Below are positions 46,627 through 57,130 of a stretch of 64,000 nucleotides of DNA, in pieces. A program made the translations under genes and the position numbers. The stretch's first letter is position 1; each line of letters opens with the position of its first letter. The notes below the pieces were generated by a model that did no database searches, was not told where the DNA came from, and saw nothing but the letters and a program-made list of their open reading frames with translations. Source of the stretch: Casuarina equisetifolia (lineage: Eukaryota > Streptophyta > Magnoliopsida > Fagales > Casuarinaceae); assembly GCA_028551475.1 (NCBI GenBank), contig CM052355.1, forward strand, positions 22,843,580 through 22,907,579, written 5' to 3'.

Positions 46627-48177
46627 TGTTAGAAAAAGATGTGTTTTGATTGAGACAAACTGTTGGTTGCATATAATATTTGTATAAATGTTTTTCATAT
46701 GATTATGTACAATATTGAACATAAAAAAAGTAAAAGGTGTGCAAATTATAATAGTAATAAATGATATTATAAAATAGCCGAGTTCCTACATTCCTTTATT
46801 AGTCAATTTCACACAGTACTTGGAGAAGTATTTGTGATGAAACAAAAGCTAAAAGAATATCTATTTATTTAGAGAAAAATGATACTTGTTTTGATGTGCT
46901 TGTAGGTACACATGTATCAAAGATCAAAGATCACACTATGTTCTAATATTTATTGAAGCTTAGATTATGTTCTAATATCTCTATGAAGCTTGGCCTATGC
47001 TATGAATTAACACAACCTAGCCCGTGCTATGAATTAACACAACCTGGCCCATGCTATGAATTAACAAAAGTTGGCTTGTGCTATGACGCTGGCTTATCTT
47101 ATGAAGCTAAATGAACTTGGACTAAGTTTGGTTAAGAAGTCTAGCCCGCATAACTAATGTGAGCTCGTGTGATTAAAGCAAATGACTAGAACAGTGTCGT
47201 TTTAAGGGAAAACTCACTTAAGAGTCTCAATCGAGTAAGAAGCCCTAATTTGTTTTGAATGCCGACGCCTCTCTCTGTTTCTTTCTCACCATAATCATAT
47301 CTTTACTCTTCCAACAGGAAGATTTGTAGAAGTTTAAGCAAATGTTAGAATGGGAAGCTCGAAGTTGATGTGAAGCTCAAAAAAGGTACATGTTATACCT
47401 TTTTAATGGGAAAAAGCCTATAAACTAATGAGTTTGATAGAAATCATGATTTGGCTCTTTTTTTTCATATCATATATATAAGAAGGCTATCTTACGGTTA
47501 AGAGGTGGTGGATATTGTGAAAGCTTTTGGTGAAATATTCAAAAGAACTCCCGATTGAGTTTATCTAGTATTCACTATGAAGAAGCTTTGGTGATAGCTT
47601 GATACTTAGCTTAAATTCACTTCTATGTAATTATTCTTTATGATATATATTTGTTTATATGCTAATTGAACATATATTATCATATGCACATAAACTGATT
47701 TGTAAATTCAAAACCCTAACTTGAACATATTTAGGGGTTTCATAATTAGAGCTTATAATTGCATTCAATATCTTATATAAGCTCTTGTATTAGTATTATC
47801 CCTCATTATCTCTATATCTTTAAGGGATTTGCTACTGAATTAAGATTGGTTAACCTTATCTTTGTAATTGTGACTTGTGTGACTCCTTGAGGAGGAGTTG
47901 GAAAGTATTAGGAGAGGGTTTTCTGTTAGGCTTTGAAATAAAATAGACTTCAACCAGTTGTGTTGAAGAAAAAGAGGGTGGAAGTAGGTAACAAGGGCCG
48001 AACCACCATGTAAACTTATGTTGCATTCCTCTTTGTGTCTATTTACTTTGCTGTTTGATTGTGATATCCTTGAATGCTTTGTTTAAATGCATGAAAAGTG
48101 ATTGAATTCACAAATAGGAAAAGAAACCAAGATAACCAATTCAACCTCCCCTTCTTGGTTAGTCATTAAACTTAACA
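46627..48177 (+). repeat. Solo LTR related to the SIRE-like family
   Basis: It starts TGTTAGAAAAAG and ends AAACTTAACA. Shared blocks with 10054-11598 include AAGTAAAAGGTGTGCAAATT (about 46728), GGCCGAACCACCATGTAAAC near 48.0 kb and a pyrimidine-rich end. It carries a 30-bp tandem repeat (CTATGAATTAACACAACCT, about 46998-47085). Flanking pentamers TGCGG and TGTTG match at three of five sites only, so the target duplication is unproven. Confidence 0.7.
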
Positions 48178-48562
48178 TGTTGGACCTAAGGGCGAGAAGA
48201 CCAATGGAGAGAAATGGTTAGGGTAAGCAACAATGCCCAACTAGTCTAGTTGGTTCAAACTTGTCTCCGTTTGATGTGGTTGAATAGCGCTAATGTCATA
48301 TCAACTAGTAGACATAGCTGGTGCTACGGAGAATTGATTCCAATATACGTTCATCAAAGTATCTAGGTTGTTGCTTTCGAAGATTTAGGTCCTAACAACC
48401 ATGCAATTAAAAGGTTGTCATCCACTTTCTTAACAGCGACACGCCTTGTAGGACTAAAGAATCGACTAGAAGGTCGAATCACACTCGCAGCAACAGGGGC
48501 AGAACAAAGCTTCAACGTGGTGTGCGTGCATACCATGAATTATTAATGGAATCGAGTCCCAC

Positions 48563-49347
48563 TGATATGGGAGCAACTACGTCAGCCCAAGCTCTTAGTC
48601 TAGCCCATATGTTAAGTTTGACAATTTATACTTGCTTGGGTCACAACATAATCCAATGGGTCTAAGAAGGCCAAGGTTGAAGAAGCAGCCCAAGAATATT
48701 CCATAGCATCTCTGTAGGCTTTAATATGGGGGGTTTCCTAAATAATTGTTGAGTTCTTAATTTCTTAGGTTTAATTTATTGTTTGAGAATATTTCCTTTT
48801 GTTTGGTTTTCTATAATTGTCTAAATTCCTAATTTATCTAGGTTTTCATACTTGTCAGATTTCTGATTTGTCTAGGATTCCTTATTTGTCAGAATCCAAA
48901 TTTGTTAAGACTTTCTTAATTATAAGGATTCTTGATTTATTAGGATCCTTCTAGAATTAGGTTTTAAGGATTCTTGATTTACCAGGATCCTTCTAGAATT
49001 AGGTTTAGCTGCCTATTTAAAGAGAGCATTGTTTCAATTGTAAGGGAGTTTTTTTCCAGAGAATAGAAACCCCAAAGTTGTGTGATCAACTTTTGCATCC
49101 TTTATCCAATTCTTGCCAGGGATTGGTGGTGGAACACCTCCTTGACTGGTGGCGTTGTCTTTACGTCTTGGAGCTTGTTGGCATCTATCCTTTTATTTTG
49201 ATTATTCCTATTTTCGTTTTTTTTTTCTCCCTTCCTCCCTACCAAACACTCACTTTTTCCCACAAAAAAACCAAAACACCAAAAAAAACAATTTTTACAT
49301 ATTTTCTAAACCCGAGCTCGCTCAAGCCCACCATAACATTCGCATCA
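48563..49347 (+). repeat. 5' LTR of the CRM-like gypsy
   Basis: It runs TGATATGGG to TTCGCATCA. A TATA-like CTATTTAAAG is at 49013-49022, and a 43-bp direct repeat (two copies containing GGATCCTTCTAGAATTAGGT) lies just upstream of it. Short frames inside are not genes. Confidence 0.95.
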
Positions 49348-49394
49348 AGTGGTATCAAAGCCTAGGTTATTCTTTCGAGTGAGCTCTTTTCAAG

Positions 49395-50550
49395 ATGTTC
49401 AATCCAAGCGATAATCCGTCATCTCATCATAATAGTCATTCTTCGTCTGATCATAGTGGTGATTCTTCCCCAATTCCACCATGGGAGGCTGCAAATAGAA
49501 TGTTATCAGTTGAGCTAGGCAAGGTAAAAGAGCAATTATCTGATGTCGTCCAGTTGAAAGGGCAATTGTTTGATGTCCTCCAGATGTTGCAAAACTTCCA
49601 CCTTGACACCCAAGGCAACAAAGTTGATTCTCATGCAGATTCTAGTAGTGATGAAAGCGAGAGGAGGAGGAGACTAGATGATGATCGAAGCTTACGTGTT
49701 GAAGTCCCAGAATTCAAAGGTACTCTCGACCCTAATGATTTTGTTGACTAGCTACGTTGTATTGAAGGGGTATTTGAATTCAAAGGGTATGATGATCGGA
49801 AAGGGTATAAAGTTCTTGTTCTTCATCTCAAAGAATATGCTTCTTTATGGTGGGAGAACATTAAGAAACAGTGAGATCGAGATGGGAAAGAAAAGGTCCA
49901 TTCATGGGAGAAACTAAAGAAGTTGCTCAAAAGGTGCTTCTTGCCCAATGATTACAAGCAAGATCTTTATTTAAAAATACATGCGCTCAGGCAAGATGAG
50001 AGGAGTGTGGAGGAGTATATAAGGGAATTTGAAAACCTTATGATGAGATGTGAGGTACCAGAACCCAAAGAGACCATTATTGCCCGATTTCTAAGGGGCT
50101 TAAAGCCTGAGATTTCTAACACTGTTGAATTGCAGTCCTATTGCTCTTTTGATGATGTGTGCAAACTAGCTATCAAAGTGGAGAGGCAAAGAAGGACCCT
50201 CAAGAATTCTGGATCTAAGCCTTTCAGCAGGGAGGGTTCTAGGTCTTACATTAGAGGGACCACTTTCTACAGGGATCCCACATCCTACAATAAGTCTGAG
50301 CCTACCAACAAGGAAAAGGTTAAAGAAAAGGTTGGGGAAGCCTCAAAGCCAACACCGAATTTTACAAAGCAAGATCCAAGGGAGAGAAAGTGCTTCAAGT
50401 GCCAAGGATTTGGCCATGTGCAGGCTAATTGTCCAAACAGGAGGGTGATGACCATGAGAGATATTGAAGAGATTGAAGAAGGCTACTTTAAAGAGGAGTA
50501 TGGTGATTATGAGCCCATGGTTGATTTAGAGGAAGAGAATGAGATTGTTG
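49395..50550 (+). pseudogene. CRM-like gag
   Basis: The gag start is the Met at 49395 (MFNPSDNPSSHHNSHSSSDH). A coiled coil (LGKVKEQLSDVVQLKGQLF) leads into the capsid block (VEVPEFKGTLDPNDFVD). A TAG at 49749 stands where the family has Trp, and a TGA at about 49872 stands where it has Arg. From 49923 the capsid continues ([35 protein letters not shown]), then a complete CCHC zinc knuckle ([14 protein letters not shown], about 50393-50435). Protease and RT follow in the same frame. Confidence 0.92.
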
Positions 50551-52103
50551 AGCAAGCTGATTCTGGTAGTATGCTTATTCTTCGCAGAGCCTTACATGCC
50601 CATGTTAGCCCTCCAGATGAGCAACGGGATAACATCTTTCAAACTCGATGCACAATTAATGGAAAGGTGTGTTCTGTTATTGTCGATAATGGGAGTTATG
50701 CCAACATAGCTTCTACGATTCTTGTGGAGAAGTTGAAATTGCCTACCTCAAATCACCCCTATCCATACAACCTCCAATGGTTGAGCCAAGGGAGTCATCT
50801 TCAAGTGTCAAGGCAAGTCTTACCTATGGATGCTTGCCATTTGTTGTTGGGGAGGTCGTGGCAGTATGATAGGGATGCTAAGCATGATAGTAAACAGAAT
50901 ACTTATTCCTTCAAAATTGGGGAAAAGCTTATAACCTTAGCTCCACTTAGTCCCTCCCAAGTACACCAAACACATGGGGTAGAAGATAGAAAAAAGAGCT
51001 TATTCCTTAGTGAAACCCAAGTAGAGAAAGCCATCCAAAAACACAAACCTATCCTTGTATTACATGTTGCTGAAGGAAAAGAGAGTGAAGGGGTGAGTGA
51101 ACCACATCCACTTGTTCAACCACTCTTATCTGAGTTTGTTGATGTATTTCCCAATGACCTTCCACCCGGTTTACCACCAATTAGAGGGATAGAGCACCAT
51201 ATAGACCTACTTCCAGGAGCACCCTTACCCAATAAAGCAGCCTATCGATGCAATCCCGAGGAGGCTAGGGAGTTACAAAGGCAGGTAGATGAGTTGGTGG
51301 CCCGAGGATTTATATGGGAAAGTATGAGCCCATGTTCAGTTCCAGCCCTATTGGTGCCAAAGAAAGATGGATCATTTCGAATGTGTGTGGATAGTAGAGC
51401 AATCAACAACATCACCATCAAATACAGGTATCCCATTCCAAGGCTTGATGATATGCTAGATGAATTACATGGAGCCACCATCTTCTCCAAGGTGGATTTA
51501 AGGAGTGGTTATCATCATATTCGGATGAGAGAGGGAGATGAATGGAAGACAGCCTTTAAAACCAAAGGGGGCTTGTATGAATGGATGGTCATGCCATTCG
51601 GTCTTTCTAATGCCCCAAGTACCTTTATGCGTTTGATGAATGAGGTACTACGCCCCTTTCTTGGTAAATTTATTGTTGTTTATTTTGATGATATCCTTAT
51701 TTATAGTAGCTGTGAGGGAGATCACTTAGATCATTTGCGGCAAGTATTTGATGCATTGAGGAGGCAAAAGCTTTATGCCAAGTTACAGAAGTGTGAATTT
51801 TTTTCTTCTAGTATTGTGTTTCTTGGATATGTGGTTTCTAGGGATGGTATTATGGTTGATCAATCCAAGGTTGATGCTATTAAATCTTGGCCTCGACCTA
51901 GTTCCATTACTGAGGTAAGGAGTTTTCATGGCTTAGCTTCGTTTTACCGTCAGTTTGTATTTAACTTCAGCACAATTATGGCTCCCATTACTGAATGTAT
52001 GAAGAAGAATGTTTTTGAATGGAGTAAGGAAGCTGATGAAGCTTTAAGGATGATTAAACAAAAGTTATGTGAAGCTCCAGTTCTTGCCTTACCTAGACTT
52101 TGA
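50551..52103 (+). pseudogene. CRM-like protease and reverse transcriptase
   Basis: Protease near 50640-50930 shows [13 protein letters not shown] (D-N-G for D-S-G) and [12 protein letters not shown]. The segment between SRQ and the MDACHLLLG block is shorter than in relatives by roughly 20 residues, an apparent in-frame deletion around the flap. RT from about 51200 is open and well kept: [48 protein letters not shown] and an intact YFDDILIYS. The frame is lost at about 52090 at the start of RNase H. Confidence 0.92.
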
Positions 52104-52866
52104 TAAGGTCTTTGAAGTGGAGTGTGATGCTAGTGGCATCGGAATAGGTGCTGTCCTTATTCAAGCCAAGAGGCCATTAGCTTATTTTAGCGAGAAGCTT
52201 AATGAATGCAAAAGGAACTACTCAACTTATGATAAGGAGTTTTATGCAATTGTGAGGGCTTTAGATCATTGGAGCCATTACTTAAGGCCTAAGCAATTTG
52301 TTTTGCATTCAGATCATCAGGCTTTGAAGTTCTTGAATGGCCAGCATAAACTCAACTCGAGGCATGTAAAATGGGTAGAATTTCTCCAATCCTTCTCATT
52401 TGTTTCACGTTATAAACTGGGTGTAGCTAATGTTGTTGCAGATGCATTGTCTAGAAGATACTCCCTACTTGTTACCCTAGATGCTAGGGTACTTGGTTTT
52501 CAACTTATGAAAGAGCACTATCTTGAGGATGCAGATATGTCCTTACTCATGGCTGAATGTGCAAAGAGTACTAATGGAGATTATATGGTTCATAAGGGCT
52601 TTCTTTTCAAAGGGAATCAGTTGTGTGTCCCGAAGGGGTCCTTTCGCGAATTGCTTGTAAGGGAAACACATGGAGGAGGGTTGGCTGGTCATTTCGGGGT
52701 CAACAAGACTTTGGAGATTCTGAAGGAACACTTTTATTGGCCAAAGATGCTGGAGATGTCCAAGTTATCATCTCAAGATGTGGTACATGTCAGAGGGCAA
52801 AGAGTCATTTCAAGCCAGGGCCTTATGTCCCTTTGCCAGTTCCAGACCAACCTTGGGAAGATTTAA
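52069..52866 (+). pseudogene. CRM-like RNase H and integrase zinc domain
   Basis: In a new frame after a frameshift near 52090, RNase H runs from VFEVECDASGIGIGAVLIQ through RNYSTYDKEFYAIVRAL and LHSDHQALKFL to NVVADALSRR. The integrase N-terminal zinc domain follows (HGGGLAGHFGVNKTLEIL, FYWPKM). The second half of that zinc domain is in the next frame after a shift near 52755. Confidence 0.9.
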
Positions 52867-53798
52867 GCATGGATTTCACTGTAGCACTGCCAAGAACTCA
52901 ACGAGACAAGGATTCAATTATGGTGGTAGTCAATCAATTTTCAAAAATGGCACACTTCACTGCATGCCATAAGACTGAAGATGCCTCTAATGTTGCTGAT
53001 TTGTTCTTCAAGGAGATTGTGAGATTGCATGGAATCCCAAGGACTATTGTGTCTGATCGGGATACCAAATTTCTGAGTCATTTTTGGAGAACTCTATGGG
53101 CAAAACTTGGCACCAAGCTCTTATTCAGCACGTCTCATCATCCTCAAACTAATGGCCAAACTAAGGTGACCAATCGCATGTTGGGAACTCTCTTGCGCAC
53201 CATGGTCAACCAAAGTCTGAAGAATTGGGACATGAAGCTTGCCCATGCAGAGTTCGCTTACAATCGAGCTCTAAGTTCTACAACCGGGCATTCACCATTT
53301 AAGGTAGTGTATGGCATCAATCCCATTACTCCTATCGACCTAACCTCTTTGCCTCTTGATACCCAAGTTAGTTTGGACGCAAATGAGAAGGCCAAAGCCA
53401 TGAAAAGGCTTCATGAGAGTGTTCATTCTCAAATCGAAAAGGCAAATGAAGCATATAAAAGGAAGGCCAATAAGCGTCGAAAGCCTTCTCAATTTCATCC
53501 AGGAGACTTAGTTTGGGTGCATCTGCGAAAGGAGCGATTTCCATCCAAGAGAAAGAACAAGTTAGCCCCTCGAGCTGATGGCCCTTTCGAAGTGATTTCC
53601 AGAGTTAGGGATAATGCATACAAAATTGATTTACCAAGTGAATATGGAGGAGTTTCTGCCACATTCAATGTTGGTGACTTATCCCCTTATTTGGAAGACA
53701 CTAATCTTGAGGATTTGAGGGCAAATCCTAATCAACCGGGGAGATTGATGTGGGAGCAACTACGTCAGCCCAAGCTCTTAGTCCAGCCCATATGTTAA
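52750..53798 (+). pseudogene. CRM-like integrase core and C-terminus, running into the 3' LTR
   Basis: The core opens after RCGTCQRAKSHFKPGPY. The first Asp is in LSMDFTVALPR and the second in VSDRDTKFLSHFW. The third catalytic residue, normally Glu in QTE, is Lys (codon 53163-53165, TNGQTKVTNR). The C-terminal part has GDLVWVHLRKERFPSKRKNK, RADGPFEV and VSATFNVGDLSPYLED. The frame continues over the polypurine tract (about 53738-53745) and about 50 bp into the 3' LTR before stopping at 53796-53798. Confidence 0.92.
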
Positions 53799-54529
53799 GT
53801 TTGACAATTTATACTTGCTTGGGTCACAACATAATCCAATGGGTCCAAGAAGGCCAAGGTTGAAGAAGCAGCCCAAGAATATTCCATAGCATCTCTGCAG
53901 GCTTTAATATGGGGGGTTTCCTAAATAATTGTTGAGTCCTTAATTTCTTAGGTTTAATTTATTGTTTGAGAATATTTCCTTTTGTTTGGTTTTCTATAAT
54001 TGTCTAGATTCCTGATTTATTTAGGTTTCCATACTTGTCAGATTTCTGATTTGTCTAGGATTCCTTATTTGTCAGAATCCAAATTTGTTAAGACTTTCTT
54101 AATTATAAGGATTCTTGATTTATCAGGATCCTTCTAGAATTAGGTTTTAAGGATTCTTGATTTACCAGGATCCTTCTAGAATTAGGTTTAGCTGCCTATT
54201 TAAAGGGAGCATTGTTTCAATTGTAAGGGAGTTTTTTTCCAGAGAATAGAAACCCCAAAGTTGTGTGATCAACTTTTGCATCCTTTATCCAATTCTTGCC
54301 AGGGATTGGTGGTGGAACATCTCCTTGACTAGTGGCGTTGCCTTTACGTCTTGGAGCTTGTTGGCATCTATCCTTTTATTTTGATTATTCCTATTTTCAT
54401 TTTTTTTTCTCCCTTCCTCCCTACCAAACACTCACTTTTTCCCACAAAAAAACCAAAACACCAAAAAAAACAATTTTTACATATTTTCTAAACCCGAGCT
54501 CGCTCAAGCCCACCATAACATTCGCATCA
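53746..54529 (+). repeat. 3' LTR of the CRM-like gypsy
   Basis: It runs TGATGTGGG to TTCGCATCA, nearly identical to 48563-49347. The first 53 bp overlap the end of pol. Confidence 0.95.
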
Positions 54530-54534
54530 CCCAC

Positions 54535-57130
54535 TAGGCATGGGTCGATTTCTGAAATTCCATGGAAAGGCCACATGGACTATAGACGCATACCATCCAA
54601 ATGTGAGTGGACAGAAGGTTGGAGAGCTTTAATGCCGTGACAACGACCAGTCCGTTAATTGAAGCTTCAAGATATAACAGGATACAGCATTGTTAAAGGT
54701 GGTAAGTAATTTCCTATTTTTGCCTACAAAATCCAAATTAGATCCCTCGGAGCTATTAACAAGGGAGCCCACAATTAGCTCTTGATATCTTGAATCTGGT
54801 ATTTCATTCCGTAAAGAATAAAATATGAGGAAAAAAAAAATAGCTTGCTGTCACAATCCATAAAAATTGGTGAGAAGTGATTCCCAATTCTTTGAATGAT
54901 GACAATCTTAATATCTCTACAATGGGGCTTGCAATATTGTGGCAGCGTGTCACGTCTGGAGAAATAGGAAGAGTTTTTTTTTTTCTTTTTCTTTTTTGGA
55001 GGAAAAACTGAACTTTGTGGGTAATTTTTGAATTTCAAAAGAGATGGGTGAGATGAGACTCACCCATTGCTTGATCGATATTCATTGTAATTAAGCCTTT
55101 CTAGAATTAACACGTTACTTGTTAAGAATAAAATACAATCTAACAACCTAGTCCAAAATCTCTTTTTAACAAACATTGTCACTCTTTTGAATTACCTCCA
55201 AATAGCTTATGCAGATGATTCTATGTCTTATTATCACTCTTTCCTTTTCCTTTCGTTCGTCTTTTACTTAGCTGTTTTGATTTCCGACTTTTGATTTGAT
55301 GTATGAGACAATGCCACAAAAGCAACTTTATCATCAAAGATTTGAGTTAGAAAATATATAACCCCTAAAAACAAGCTCCTAATAACTAATAAGCTTAATA
55401 AAAGACCTATACAAAAGAGGGTTAGAAACAAAAAGACCTAATATATCCTAGAGAAACTAGTAGACGAAAAGCTTCTCTAGTGGTCGTGTTTGGAGCATAT
55501 GAAGATAGATTCGGGTTTTACCCAGCCGGATCTGGAATTCCCGTGGCATCCTTGGCACAAGGTGATCGTAGCATCATTCCCAGCATCTTTGAAGGTATGG
55601 ACAAAGCCGAATGCCTCTCCAACAAGTAAATTGGCTTCGCTACGTCTCGCCTACGACCGGAGTCAAGTGGGTTGCCATTGGGCTACTTCAATAAGGAAAG
55701 AATGGGGAAATGGATGGTTTCTAATCCGCGTGCTTCAAGGTGGAAAGAGATTAACAACGAACGAAAGACACTTGTCCTCCTCTTTTTGTCGTTGAAGGCA
55801 GTGGTGGAAGGTTGTTCTGCTTTCTCCTCAGCCTCTTTTGCTTGAGCTTGCGCTTCTTTCACATCGTAAAAATCCCCAAGCATTCCTCTTAATTTTTACT
55901 TTAAAACATTAAGTTACTGCCTTGAAGCAAATTGTGTATAGCCTCCCAGTATTCTTGTATTTTGCTCACCGGCTCTTATACAAATTGTTATAGGCAAACA
56001 ATAAATAAATAGAAAGATAATTTCTTTACGGAAAATTAAACCATGTTAGTAACTTTTGAATTTCAAAATAGATGAACCTTATACACTACTTGACCGATGT
56101 TTACAATAATTAAGTGGTTTCAAAATTAAAAAACAATATATTTAAAATTCAATCTCATCTGACAACCTAACCCATTGTAAAATAAACGTAACCGTATATA
56201 CCACTTTAAAAGGAGTTAATTTACAAAATTCTTCCTTAACGGATATTATCACTCTTTTAAATTATATCCGATGGGCTCGCTCGGATGATACTGTCTCTGT
56301 TGTCCTTTCTTTGGCTGATTTTTTGATTTGGTGCTTTCATATCTCATTTCCTGTTAATCTCTACTTTTGGTTGGTTTTTAACTTGAATCGTTTGGTGCAA
56401 CTGATACAGGGCTGGGTGTTATTTCCAGGCACAGCTAAAATTTAATCTGCGTTCTTCCTTCGAAGGCGACGGCTTCCCGAGGCATAAAAAGATGAAGCGA
56501 CTTTCCCCTAACAGTATGTTTGATTGGGCAAGAAAAAAAAATGGCTAGGGCTACACTAGTTTCGCATATCCACCACGACAATATGATGTGCTGGTTTATT
56601 GTAGTGGCTGGGACCATATGCGTCTAATAAGCATGAGTTGCTTTTTGGAAAGAGTAAATTATTAGGTAAAATCACAAAGCTTCTTATAAACCTGAGATCT
56701 TTTACTTATTTTTTGAATGTTGGACGATATCATTTATATACTCTCTCTTAGAATGTGACATATACTTTATTATTGCACCAAATGTCAAGAAAAATTAAAA
56801 AAAAAAAAAAAAAACGCAGTCGAATCACTATTTATATGTGACAGGGGCCTTAGCTTATATCCTGAGTATGATCAAAACAAGATATAGAGAAAAGGCTCAA
56901 AGGAGGTAATGAGGAGTTTGAGCCGTTTATGTTACCACGCATTAGGGATACACACGATGGACCCTATAACGAGTGACCAGTGCACGGAAGATGACATAAA
57001 ACAAGTGACAAATGTCGACCGCAAGTGATGGATTTCTGTTTCAAATCAGCGCAAGAGAGGACCAGTCTCATTTGGGACAGCTATCTCCAAACCACATCTA
57101 TCTTTGAATGTAGTCGTACATCTCCAGATA
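54535..57130. other. Noncoding interval left of the PIF gene
   Basis: No complete gene was recognised. Segments 55018-55300 and 56045-56345 are diverged direct copies (TTTTGAATTTCAAAA and CACTCTTTT.AATTA blocks in the same order). Between them, 55480-55890 is richer in GC than its surroundings and has open frames on both strands without a recognised family. A run of about 18 A lies near 56797. The rightmost few hundred bases would include the 3' UTR of the PIF gene. Confidence 0.5.

Larger units (their letters stand above)
48563..54529 (+). mobile_element. Complete Ty3/gypsy element (CRM-like), young
   Basis: It has a 785-bp 5' LTR (48563-49347) and a 784-bp 3' LTR (53746-54529). The primer site TGGTATCAAAGCC is at 49350-49362. 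CCCAC flanks both sides (48558-48562, 54530-54534). Gag and pol follow in the order gag, protease, RT, RNase H, integrase, with no chromodomain of the usual type. The pol frame runs across the polypurine tract into the 3' LTR, a trait known in CRM elements. By eye the LTRs differ at about 16 sites, nearly all transitions. Internal stops and two frameshifts make it non-autonomous despite its youth. Confidence 0.95.

Noticed and set aside
46627-48177. Target duplication for this solo LTR (TGCGG against TGTTG)
   Set aside because: Only three of five bases match, so it is not claimed as evidence.
48720-48740. Possible plastid or mitochondrial insert in the CRM-like LTR
   Set aside because: The sequence is present in both LTR copies and is simply part of the element.
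49078-49382. Open frames across the end of the 5' LTR of the CRM-like gypsy
   Set aside because: They lie in LTR sequence with C- and A-rich runs, and the same sequence in the 3' LTR has no further coding support.
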